Source: Pseudomonadaceae bacterium (GTDB taxonomy: Bacteria; Pseudomonadota; Gammaproteobacteria; Pseudomonadales; Azotimanducaceae). Taken from it: 64,000 nucleotides of DNA. A program made the translations under genes and the position numbers. This document shows, piece after piece, positions 52,557 through 60,730 of this stretch (position 1 is the stretch's first letter; every line of letters begins with the position of its first letter). Under the pieces are notes generated by a model. It saw only the letters and a list, made by a program, of their open reading frames with translations, searched no databases and was not told where the DNA came from. The DNA is taken from NCBI GenBank assembly GCA_024743175.1, contig JANSXA010000002.1:310001-374000 (forward strand), given 5' to 3'.

Positions 52557-54248
52557 CTAACTGCGCAACAGCCGCCCGGGTACCGCGCCACTATGCTCAT
52601 TATCGGTGAGTAGTATTTCACCGTTCACCAAAGTATGTTTGATGCCATCCGCCGTCTGCTTCAGACGCTTTGCCCCCGCCGGCAGGTCATGCACAATCTG
52701 CGGCAAACGAGCACCAATGGTCTTCGGATCAAAAATCACCACGTCTGCCGCCATGCCTTCACGCAGCAAACCACGATCGTGTAACCCCCACATGGTTGCA
52801 GTGTTGTACGTGATCTGACGAACGGCTTCTTCCAGTGACAGCGCCTGTTTTTCGCGCACCCAGTAACTCAACAGATGGGTCTGCAGGGAGCTGTCCATAA
52901 TCTGCGCGACATGTGCACCGGAGTCGGAGAATGTCACCACCGAACGAGGGTGTTTCATCATTTCCAGCACGTGATCCTGGTTTTCATTGGCAATCGGCTG
53001 ACGGAAAAAGATCCTGAAGTCATGCTCCAGTGCCATGTCAATCATCAGTTCAACAGGATTAACCCCTTTTGCACGAGCCAGCTCCGCCATGGAGGGCTGG
53101 TCGTAAACCATGTCACTCATGGGATACACATACTCCCACTCCGGCGGACGCGGCTCAGCGCCGACTACTTTTGGTCCGGTGTATTCGCGGTTGGCAATCT
53201 CTACCAGCTTGGCTTTCAAAGCCGGGTCACGCAGCTTCACTTTCTGTTCTTCAAGCGGCAGCGCTCGAATATCGGACCACAACTCCCACTTATCAAATGG
53301 CGTATGGCTTTCAAAGGATAACAGTGTATTTAAGGCGCGAGTGTGCACCTGTGCATACATACGCCCGCCCGCCTCTGCGGTTTCGTCCAGCAGATCAAAA
53401 TAGGGCCGCCAGAGTTCTGGCGCAACACGGACACTGAACATACCCCAGGTCTGAGTAACACCGGACTCAACCGACAGGTCTCTTAAGCGGTTATGATATT
53501 CGCGGATACGCTCCGGGTTTCGACCTGGCGCTTCGCCGGCAATCTCAAACACCCCTTTACCGGTTTCTCCGACCGCATTCACGATACCGCGCACTTCATC
53601 CCAGTGCGCGATACGACTGGCCACCGGCCGATCGTCTGCGGTGATGTGATTGAACGTGCGTGAGGTTGAGAATCCAATTGCGCCTGCCTGCATCGCTTCT
53701 TTCACCAGCGCCTGCATGTGCTTCAGGTCATCTTCGCTGGCCTGCTCGGTGAAGGCACGCTCACCCATGGTGTAGGTGCGTAACGCCGAGTGGCCAATAT
53801 AGCCGGCATAGTTGATACCTTTTGGCAGGCGGTCTACGGAATCAAGAAACTGTGGGAAGGTTTCCCAGGTCCAGTCGATGCCTGCCAGCATTGCTTCGCG
53901 GGATAGATCTTCTGCGCGTTCCAGGTTGCGGAATACCAGATCCGCGTCTTCGGGTTTGCAGGGTGCCAGGGTGAACCCGCAGTTGCCCATGACGACACTG
54001 GTTACACCGTGATAACAGGAGCATGAGCCGATGGGATCCCAGAACACCTGTGCGTCCATATGCGTGTGCCCGTCTACAAAGCCCGGTGACACAACGTGCC
54101 CTTCAGCATCAATGGTTTGTCGTGCTGGGGCGTTAATGCGCCCGATAGAGGCTATTTTGTCACCCTGAATAGCCAGATCGGCTCGATACCCAGCGCCACC
54201 GGAACCGTCCACAATCAAACCGTTTTTTATTACTACGTCGTACATCAC
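52557..54248 (-). CDS. D-aminoacylase/N-acyl-D-amino-acid deacylase-type amidohydrolase
   Basis: A 563-residue amidohydrolase-superfamily enzyme that would hydrolyse N-acyl-D-amino acids or related cyclic amides. The start has the beta-sandwich (VVIKNGLIVDGSGGAGYRADLAI), then the metal motif H61-x-H63 in GHTHMD, C90 in MGNCGFTLAP (the metal cysteine of D-aminoacylase) and the late Asp in FSDSGAHV (about 435). The C-terminal sandwich includes GLLREGMAADVVIFD. It starts MMYDVV, so the first or second Met may be used. It is 30 bp downstream of the asparaginase-like gene. Confidence 0.9.
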   Translation of the reverse strand: MMYDVVIKNGLIVDGSGGAGYRADLAIQGDKIASIGRINAPARQTIDAEGHVVSPGFVDGHTHMDAQVFWDPIGSCSCYHGVTSVVMGNCGFTLAPCKPEDADLVFRNLERAEDLSREAMLAGIDWTWETFPQFLDSVDRLPKGINYAGYIGHSALRTYTMGERAFTEQASEDDLKHMQALVKEAMQAGAIGFSTSRTFNHITADDRPVASRIAHWDEVRGIVNAVGETGKGVFEIAGEAPGRNPERIREYHNRLRDLSVESGVTQTWGMFSVRVAPELWRPYFDLLDETAEAGGRMYAQVHTRALNTLLSFESHTPFDKWELWSDIRALPLEEQKVKLRDPALKAKLVEIANREYTGPKVVGAEPRPPEWEYVYPMSDMVYDQPSMAELARAKGVNPVELMIDMALEHDFRIFFRQPIANENQDHVLEMMKHPRSVVTFSDSGAHVAQIMDSSLQTHLLSYWVREKQALSLEEAVRQITYNTATMWGLHDRGLLREGMAADVVIFDPKTIGARLPQIVHDLPAGAKRLKQTADGIKHTLVNGEILLTDNEHSGAVPGRLLRS

Positions 54249-54278
54249 AGCACCCTCTTTAACCCTCGTTAATCGAGT

Positions 54279-54776
54279 CTAACACCGCACAAACACATTT
54301 TTCTCCAGGTCTTTACGCACCTGACCCGCTGCAAAAACCTGCCCGTTCATTACAATATATACCCCAGGGGGCAGTGCCTGGACGGCCGCAAACGCCATCC
54401 CGACATTAAACGTTGCATCACTTTTTGCAAAGCGGGCGGGCGACAGAGCGCCGGTCAACACGATGGTTTTTTCTCCAGGATGCAGCGATTGTGCCGTCAG
54501 GGTCATGGTATCCGTGCCATGGGTGATCACCACACAACGTTCCTCGCAGGCTTCAACCGCTTTCGCTATGGCTTGCCGGTCGTCCTCATTCAAATCGAGC
54601 GAATCTTTACGCATCACCTCGACCAGACGATGAGGCGCATCCACATGGGCTTCTTTCAGCAGTTCGAGCACAACCGAATCTCCGATGGCAAATTCACTGC
54701 GGGCATCAAAATATACTTTGTCGATGGTGCCACCGGTGGTGAGCACTGCCACCGCTTCTGTCTGTAATGCAGACAT
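54279..54776 (-). CDS. Single-domain asparaginase-like protein
   Basis: A 165-residue protein equal to the N-terminal half of L-asparaginase I/II. Both catalytic threonine regions are present: TTGGTID (T17 equals the nucleophile position) and THGTDTM (T88, D89). The C-terminal domain of full asparaginases (about 150 further residues) is missing. The following gene starts 30 bp later in the same direction and shows no remnant of the second half, so this is a natural short family rather than a recent truncation. Amide hydrolysis alongside the neighbouring deacylase is plausible. Confidence 0.8.
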   Translation of the reverse strand: MSALQTEAVAVLTTGGTIDKVYFDARSEFAIGDSVVLELLKEAHVDAPHRLVEVMRKDSLDLNEDDRQAIAKAVEACEERCVVITHGTDTMTLTAQSLHPGEKTIVLTGALSPARFAKSDATFNVGMAFAAVQALPPGVYIVMNGQVFAAGQVRKDLEKNVFVRC

Positions 54777-54866
54777 GTTATTTCACCACTCTAATCGCTA
54801 ATTTCATGAAGCCTGCCATGGTAGCATGCACCCCTGATGCCGAGTCTCCCGGAGCCCAGCCAGAGC

Positions 54867-55655
54867 ATGCCTCCTGTTAAACTTGCTTATACCGTCCACC
54901 CCGGCCAGGGACCTTACCTGGCAATGGTGCATGGCTTTCTGTCCAGCTCCCACCAGTGGAATCACAATCTGTCGGCACTCGGCCGCGTCTGTCGTCCGGT
55001 AACCATCGATTTGTGGGGGCATGGCAAGTCGCCCAGCCCGACTGAGGAGCAAGCCTACCACCCGGATTACTACGTTGAAGCGCTTGAAAATATCCGCCTG
55101 GCCCTGGGCGCAGATCAATGGCTACTGTGTGGCTATTCCATTGGTGCGGCGCTGACCATTCGCTATACCCAGGCCTACCCAGAGCATGTGATTGCACACA
55201 TCTTTACCAATTCGAGCTCAGCTTTTGCGGATGAGGCGCAGATTGCCAAGTGGCGGAGTGAAGCAGCGGACAGCGCAGCAAGAATTCACAGGGGCGGCCT
55301 TAAAGCGATATCACGTATTCCTGTGCATCCGCGTTTTGCTAAAAGGCTGCCACCTGACCTGTACGCCACGTTAATGGAAGATGCCCAGACGCTTTCTCCA
55401 TCGGGTGTTGCGCACACGCTCTCGCACACAACACCCAATGCCAGTATTCGTCATCTTGCCGGTCATAATTCAAGGCCTGCGCTGCTGGCCCACGGAAAGC
55501 TCGAAGCCCGCTTTGCAGGCTCCAGGGACTGGGCCGTTGCCCACATGCCACATCTGACAGTGGTTGATCTGCAGGCTGGGCACGCAGTGAACATGGAGGA
55601 CAGCGAGGGTTTCAATCAGGCGGTCACTGAGTTTGTGGGAGCACACACGTTATGA
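54867..55655 (+). CDS. Alpha/beta-hydrolase fold enzyme, MenH-like
   Basis: A 262-residue alpha/beta hydrolase: oxyanion MVHGFLSSSHQW, Asp-containing VTIDLWGHGKS, nucleophile elbow GYSIGA (Ser about 93) and C-terminal His in QAGHAVNMED. The catalytic acid is likely in the loop before HAVNMED. The closest look is the MenH/esterase group, but neighbours do not support menaquinone synthesis. I chose the ATG at 54867 over one at 54837 because only it has a GGAG upstream. Its last codons overlap the acyltransferase by 4 bp (ATGA). Confidence 0.82.
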   Translation: MPPVKLAYTVHPGQGPYLAMVHGFLSSSHQWNHNLSALGRVCRPVTIDLWGHGKSPSPTEEQAYHPDYYVEALENIRLALGADQWLLCGYSIGAALTIRYTQAYPEHVIAHIFTNSSSAFADEAQIAKWRSEAADSAARIHRGGLKAISRIPVHPRFAKRLPPDLYATLMEDAQTLSPSGVAHTLSHTTPNASIRHLAGHNSRPALLAHGKLEARFAGSRDWAVAHMPHLTVVDLQAGHAVNMEDSEGFNQAVTEFVGAHTL

Positions 55656-56479
55656 CTCATATCGTTGACACCCTGATTGAAGAACGCGCGGTTAAGCTGC
55701 GCCAGCATCCGTTCATCTGGAAGCTGATACAGGAATACCTGTATCCGGTGTTTGGTTATCAGACCACCATAGACCTGGTTGATGAGGTGCAGGGTATGAG
55801 TGGTTATGACGTGTTTGAACACGTCAGCAATCTGCTGGGTATGAAAGTCACCGTAGAAGGGTTGCAGCATCTGCCGGCCGAGGGCCGCACCGTTGTCATG
55901 CCGAACCATCCAGCGGGTATTGCCGACGGGTTAGCTGTCTTTGACGCCATCAAAGCCATTCGCCCGGACATGAGTTTCTTTGCCAATCGGGACGCTGTGC
56001 GTTGCCAGGAAAATCTGAGCGAAATCATCATCCCTGTTGAGTGGATGGAAGAAAAACGCAATCACAGCAAAAGTAAAGAAACCCTGCGCAACATGTTACG
56101 CGCGGTGAAAGACGAACGGCTGATTGTCATTTTCCCTTCGGGACGATTAGCACGCCCGACTCCGATTGGGCTGGTTGAGCGTGAATGGCTGGTATCCGGA
56201 GTGAGCCTCGCGCAGAAGTACAACTGCCCCATCGTCCCGATGCACATCAAAGGTTACAACAGCACGCTTTATTACCTGCTCTGGTTCCTGAACTCAGAAC
56301 TCAAAGACATGACGCTGTTCCGGGAGATGCTGAAAAAGTCTGGTCAGCGTTACCACATTCAGATCGGCGAACCGATACAGTCAGATATTGAAGCGACATT
56401 GCTGACGCCCGCCCTGCGCAAATACGTTACCCAGGATCTGAAGCGCGGTGTCACGCGTTTTGTTGAACCCGACGCCTGA
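55652..56479 (+). CDS. PlsC-type phospholipid acyltransferase
   Basis: A 275-residue acyltransferase of the 1-acylglycerol-3-phosphate acyltransferase family. Motif I is N85-H86-x5-D92 in MPNHPAGIADG (catalytic His and Asp); motif III is FPSGR (about 167), which binds the glycerol phosphate. The family's usual hydrophobic N-terminal helix is missing, so it may be a peripheral membrane enzyme acting on an unusual acceptor. It is translationally coupled to the preceding hydrolase. Downstream 56480-56593 has no gene. Confidence 0.85.
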   Translation: MTHIVDTLIEERAVKLRQHPFIWKLIQEYLYPVFGYQTTIDLVDEVQGMSGYDVFEHVSNLLGMKVTVEGLQHLPAEGRTVVMPNHPAGIADGLAVFDAIKAIRPDMSFFANRDAVRCQENLSEIIIPVEWMEEKRNHSKSKETLRNMLRAVKDERLIVIFPSGRLARPTPIGLVEREWLVSGVSLAQKYNCPIVPMHIKGYNSTLYYLLWFLNSELKDMTLFREMLKKSGQRYHIQIGEPIQSDIEATLLTPALRKYVTQDLKRGVTRFVEPDA

Positions 56480-56593
56480 GAACCCGGTTGCGCAGATCAC
56501 ATGGATTGACTTCCCACGTCGTTGCGATAGCTTTGCAGCGGGCGCTGAAGAAATGTCCCCGCAATTTTAACTAAGATAAAAGGCCAGCTCGCC

Positions 56594-57505
56594 ATGTCAA
56601 AACAACCTGCCCGACCTCGACGATGTCAGCTATCGGTACCCGGCAGTTCAGAGAAAATGATGGCCAAAGCCGCTGCGCTTGAACTGGACCACGTTTTTCT
56701 CGATCTGGAAGATGCCGTTGCCCCAAGTGCCAAAACTGCTGCCCGGGGTAAAATAGTTGAAGCGTTGAACACCCACGACTGGCGACCGCGGACGTTGTGT
56801 GTGCGCATTAACGATGTCGAAACCCAGTGGTGCCATGATGACGTTATTGAAGTGGTCACCGGCGCCGGCGACAAACTCGATACCATCATGTTAACCAAGG
56901 CTAAAAGTGCTGCAGACGTACGTTTCCTACACCTTTTACTCGATCAGCTTGAGCAGAAGCTGGGCCTGACACGACGCATCGGCATTGAGTGTCTGATTGA
57001 AGAGGTGGAAGGCATGATGAACGTGGAGGAGATCGCGGCCTGCAGCGATCGACTGGAATGCCTGATTTTCGGCATGGGTGATTACAGCGCCAGCCAGCAG
57101 ATGCAACTGTCTTCCGTGGGCAGCACCGGTGGTTATCCACCTGACATCTGGCACTACCCACGCTATAAGATGACCATCGCCTGCCGCGCCAACGGAATCG
57201 ATCCGGTGGACGGACCTTTCGCTAACTTCAAAAATCCGGAGGCCTTCCGCAAAGAAGCTGAGCGCTCACTGATCCTGGGCATGGTTGGCAAATGGGCCAT
57301 CCATCCTGCCCAGGTTGAGATTGCCCAGGAAGTGTTTGCACCCACCGCAGAAGACGTGGCCAAAGCACGCAAACAGAAAGAAGCGTACGATGCCGCGCTG
57401 GCCGAAGGCCTCGGTGCCATCAACGTTGATGGCGTCATGGTGGATGCCGCCAGCATCAGGATCGTGCAGAACACCATAGACCGCGCCGACCTGATCGGCA
57501 TCTGA
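56594..57505 (+). CDS. HpcH/HpaI aldolase/citrate lyase (CitE-like) family lyase
   Basis: A 303-residue TIM-barrel lyase. Typical CitE/malyl-CoA lyase elements: LSVPGSSEKMMAKA, DHVFLDLEDAVAP (with the Mg-binding D and E), TLCVRIND, and the Mg-site GIECLIEEVEGMMN, IFGMGDYSAS and GKWAIHPAQVEIA. This family cleaves or forms C-C bonds in malyl-CoA-type compounds. With an acyl-CoA dehydrogenase 19 bp downstream, it may act in an acyl-CoA degradation or methylmalyl-CoA-like route; the substrate is inference. Confidence 0.87.
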   Translation: MSKQPARPRRCQLSVPGSSEKMMAKAAALELDHVFLDLEDAVAPSAKTAARGKIVEALNTHDWRPRTLCVRINDVETQWCHDDVIEVVTGAGDKLDTIMLTKAKSAADVRFLHLLLDQLEQKLGLTRRIGIECLIEEVEGMMNVEEIAACSDRLECLIFGMGDYSASQQMQLSSVGSTGGYPPDIWHYPRYKMTIACRANGIDPVDGPFANFKNPEAFRKEAERSLILGMVGKWAIHPAQVEIAQEVFAPTAEDVAKARKQKEAYDAALAEGLGAINVDGVMVDAASIRIVQNTIDRADLIGI

Positions 57506-57524
57506 GTTAATCAAGAGCACCACT

Positions 57525-58706
57525 ATGTCTGCACACTACCTCACCGAAGAGCGCCTCATGATCCAGGAGGTTGCGCGGGAATTCTCTCTTAAAGAAGTGC
57601 TGCCGGTTGCTAACGAACTGGATCCGGTGCAGGGCACAATCCCCCTGGATCTGCGACGCAAGATGGGCGAGATGGGCTACTTTGGTATCCGTATGCCGGA
57701 AGAACATGGCGGCATGGGATTAGGTGTGTTTGAGTATTGTCTGATAGCCGAAGAGCTCGCCCGAGGCTGGATGAGTGTGGCCAGCATTATCGCCCGGGCG
57801 TCTTCCTTGATGGCTGTAGGCGGATGGCCGGAAGCCAAACGCCGGGAGTTAACCGCCCGTGCCGCTCGAGGTGATTACCTGTGCGCCGTCTCGCTGTCCG
57901 AACCCAACGTCGGCAGCGATCTCGCTGCTGTAAGTTGTAAAGCGGTGCTGGACGGGGACGAGTGGGTTATCACCGGCAACAAATACTGGTGCACCTTTGC
58001 CGACCAGGCCGACTATATCAATCTGTTGGCTCGAGTAGAGGCACCGGCGGATGAGGCGCGCTACACCGGACTGCGATCCTTCATTATTGAAAAGCCGCGT
58101 GGCGAATTACCCAAAGGCTGCCAGGGCGCTGCGATTCCTAAAATCGGTTACTTCGGCTGGAACACTTTCGAACTGGCATTTGATGGTTGCCGGATCCCCA
58201 AGGAGAACATCATTACCGGCGGTGGCGGCGAAGGTTTTAAGAGTACGGTGAATATGCTCAATGCAGCCCGAGCACATACCGCTGCGCGCTCCATTGGCCT
58301 TGCCCGTGGCGCCCTCGAAGACGCTACAGCGTACGCCCATGAGCGCCAGCAGTTTGGTGTACCGATTGGAGATTTTCAGGAAACACGCTTCAAACTGGCA
58401 CGTATGGCCAGTGAAATAGAAGCCGCACGCGCCCTGATGTATGACGTCTGCACCAGGATGGATGCCGGCCAGACCTGTGACAAAGAAGCCGCCATGTTGA
58501 AATGGTTCGCCGCGGAAATGGCAGAGCGGGTGACCTCGGATGGACTGCAGATTCTCGGCGGTGCTGGTTACACTAAACTGCACGCGGTAGAACGTTATTG
58601 GCGTGACGCGCGCCTGACCAAAATTTTTGAAGGCACCAGCGAAATCCAGCTGCGCATCATCTCTGACCGACTGCTCGGCAAACCCACCCAACGCGCCAAT
58701 GCATGA
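57525..58706 (+). CDS. Acyl-CoA dehydrogenase
   Basis: A 393-residue canonical acyl-CoA dehydrogenase. It has the N-terminal TEERLMIQEVAREFS helix, the loop SEPNVGSDLA, WCTFADQADYINLLAR, the FAD segment ERQQFGVPIGDFQETRFKLA, GGAGYTKLHAVERYW and the C-terminal base segment FEGTSEIQLRIISDR (Glu near residue 369). Its start follows the CitE-like gene by 19 bp, and its end overlaps the uracil-DNA glycosylase start by 4 bp, so three genes are likely co-translated. Confidence 0.94.
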   Translation: MSAHYLTEERLMIQEVAREFSLKEVLPVANELDPVQGTIPLDLRRKMGEMGYFGIRMPEEHGGMGLGVFEYCLIAEELARGWMSVASIIARASSLMAVGGWPEAKRRELTARAARGDYLCAVSLSEPNVGSDLAAVSCKAVLDGDEWVITGNKYWCTFADQADYINLLARVEAPADEARYTGLRSFIIEKPRGELPKGCQGAAIPKIGYFGWNTFELAFDGCRIPKENIITGGGGEGFKSTVNMLNAARAHTAARSIGLARGALEDATAYAHERQQFGVPIGDFQETRFKLARMASEIEAARALMYDVCTRMDAGQTCDKEAAMLKWFAAEMAERVTSDGLQILGGAGYTKLHAVERYWRDARLTKIFEGTSEIQLRIISDRLLGKPTQRANA

Positions 58707-59299
58707 GCCGGTTCATACAACTGGTTGAAGAAATCCGCAGCTGTACGTTATGCGCTGAACACCTGCCGCTGGGTCCCAGACCGGTTATCCAGGCTGATCC
58801 TGCCGCCAGAATACTCGTCGTTGGCCAGGCGCCGGGAACAGCGGTGCACAAAACCGGCATTCCGTTCAACGACCCAAGCGGGGAACGCCTGCGTAGCTGG
58901 ATGGGCATTGATCGGGATACTTTTTATAACCCGGAAAAGATCGCCCTTATACCGATGGGTTTCTGCTATCCCGGCAAAGGCAAAGGCGGCGATTTACCCC
59001 CTCGCAAAGAGTGCGCACCCGCCTGGCGGGATCAATTACTCGGACAATTGGACAACATCGAACTGACTATCGTAATGGGTCGCTATGCGCTGGCTTGGCA
59101 TTTGAACATTCCCTCAAACCAGACATTGAACACCGTGGTGGCCAACTGGCGGCAGTACTGGCCTCAAGCCGTGCCCCTGCCACACCCGAGCCCGCGCAAC
59201 ACCCAATGGTTGAAGCAACGTCCCTGGGTAGAGGAAGACATCATCCCGGCGCTGCAACATCGCATTCGCACCTTGCTTAACGAAGGCAGCGCCACGTAG
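58703..59299 (+). CDS. Uracil-DNA glycosylase, 4Fe-4S family-4/5-like
   Basis: A 198-residue uracil-DNA glycosylase superfamily protein. Motif A is GQAPG (41-45), motif B is the HPSPRN loop (H161), and four cysteines, C14, C17, C88 and C104 (C-x2-C ... C-x15-C), match the iron-sulfur cluster of family-4/5 enzymes. Its ATG overlaps the stop of an acyl-CoA dehydrogenase gene by 4 bp, an odd setting for DNA repair, and a MoxR gene follows by 34 bp. Family-4 enzymes excise uracil from DNA; the catalytic Glu of family 4 is not evident in GQAPGTAVHK, so specificity is uncertain. Confidence 0.83.
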   Translation: MSRFIQLVEEIRSCTLCAEHLPLGPRPVIQADPAARILVVGQAPGTAVHKTGIPFNDPSGERLRSWMGIDRDTFYNPEKIALIPMGFCYPGKGKGGDLPPRKECAPAWRDQLLGQLDNIELTIVMGRYALAWHLNIPSNQTLNTVVANWRQYWPQAVPLPHPSPRNTQWLKQRPWVEEDIIPALQHRIRTLLNEGSAT

Positions 59300-59333
59300 A
59301 CTCAAAGGTTAATACCGGGAGTTAACCATCGTC

Positions 59334-60725
59334 GTGACAACGCAACCTAACGCCGCCACTCTGGGCGAACTCAAATCCAGCGGCTATAAACCGCAGCCTG
59401 TTAAAGAAGAAATCCGCAAGAATCTCATCACCAAGCTGACTCAGGCTGAAACATTATTCCCCGGCGTTGTGGGTTATGAAGATACTGTTGTGCCGCAGAT
59501 CACCAACGCCATTCTCGGTTGCCAGGACATTATATTCCTGGGTGAACGTGGTCAGGCCAAATCACGAATCGCCCGTTCTCTGGTGTCGTTACTTGATGAG
59601 TGGAGCCCGGTGATTGCGGGCACAGAAATCCCCGAAGACCCGCTGCAGCCCATCACCAAAGCAGGCAAAAACCTCATAGAAGAACACGGCGATGCCACGC
59701 CGATCGCCTGGCTGCATCGCGACGATCGCTATGGAGAAAAACTGGCCACACCGGATATCACCATTGCAGACATCATTGGCGAGGTAGACCCTATCAAGGT
59801 CGCTGAAGGCCGCTACCTGTCCGACGAACTGACTTTGAGTTATGGCCTGGTGCCACGCATGAACAAAGGTATTTTTGTCATCAACGAACTCCCCGATCTG
59901 GCCGAGCGCATTCAGGTGGGACTGCTCAATCTGCTGGAAGAACGCGACGTACAGATCCGCGGCCACAAAGTTCGCCTACCGGTGGATGTGTTCATCCTCG
60001 CCACCGCCAACCCGGAAGACTATACCAACCGCGGGCGCATCATCACGCCGCTCAAAGACCGCTACGGCGCCCAGATCCGCACGCACTACCCGGAGCACGT
60101 CGAACAGGAAATTGCCATCGTCGAGCAGGAAGCCAACGTGCTGTCCATGCCCGATGTAGATGTGCTGGTGCCGGATTACATGAAAGAGATTATTGCTGAG
60201 GTCACCCACCACGCCAGGCGCTCACCGGATGTGAATCAACGCTCCGGCGTATCGGTACGCGCATCCATCGCTAACTTTGAAGTGCTGGTCGCCAACGCGT
60301 TTCGCCGCGCCCTGGTATTGGGAGAAAAGGAAGTGGTACCACGCATTTCGGACCTCGATTACATCGCTCCCTCTTTTCAGGGCAAAGTCGAATTTGAAGC
60401 CATGGAAGACGGCCAGGAAGACAAAATTACCAATCGCATCATACAGGCGGCGACCAAGGCTGTTTTTGATCGTACTCACGATCTACAGGACCTCGCTCCT
60501 ATTATAGAAGCATTCAACAACGGCCTCAGCATCGAGATTGGCGAGGCGGTTTACGCTGAGGACTACAGTCAGATTATCGACAAAATCCCGGGCATGGGAG
60601 AACGGATCACGGCTAAGACGCCTGGCACACGAGCGGCTGAGGTGGAATTTCTGCTCGAAGGCCTGCATCTGAACAAACTGCTTAACAAATACGCGGTGTC
60701 CGGCCGCTCAACCTATACAGGATAG
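59334..60725 (+). CDS. MoxR/magnesium-chelatase-type AAA+ ATPase
   Basis: A 463-residue AAA+ ATPase of the MoxR/BchI group. Walker A is GERGQAKS, a variant with Ala before Lys, Walker B is FVINELPD, and sensor 1 is ILATANPEDY, with an arginine-finger region GRIITPLKDR. The start codon is GTG, with GGGAG about 12 bp upstream. The next gene (5 bp later) is a von Willebrand A protein, giving a MoxR-VWA pair that typically acts as a chaperone/metal-insertion machine on a client enzyme. No dedicated client is obvious next to it; the acyl-CoA dehydrogenase or glycosylase nearby are candidates by position only. Confidence 0.87.
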   Translation: MTTQPNAATLGELKSSGYKPQPVKEEIRKNLITKLTQAETLFPGVVGYEDTVVPQITNAILGCQDIIFLGERGQAKSRIARSLVSLLDEWSPVIAGTEIPEDPLQPITKAGKNLIEEHGDATPIAWLHRDDRYGEKLATPDITIADIIGEVDPIKVAEGRYLSDELTLSYGLVPRMNKGIFVINELPDLAERIQVGLLNLLEERDVQIRGHKVRLPVDVFILATANPEDYTNRGRIITPLKDRYGAQIRTHYPEHVEQEIAIVEQEANVLSMPDVDVLVPDYMKEIIAEVTHHARRSPDVNQRSGVSVRASIANFEVLVANAFRRALVLGEKEVVPRISDLDYIAPSFQGKVEFEAMEDGQEDKITNRIIQAATKAVFDRTHDLQDLAPIIEAFNNGLSIEIGEAVYAEDYSQIIDKIPGMGERITAKTPGTRAAEVEFLLEGLHLNKLLNKYAVSGRSTYTG

Positions 60726-60730
60726 ACGCC

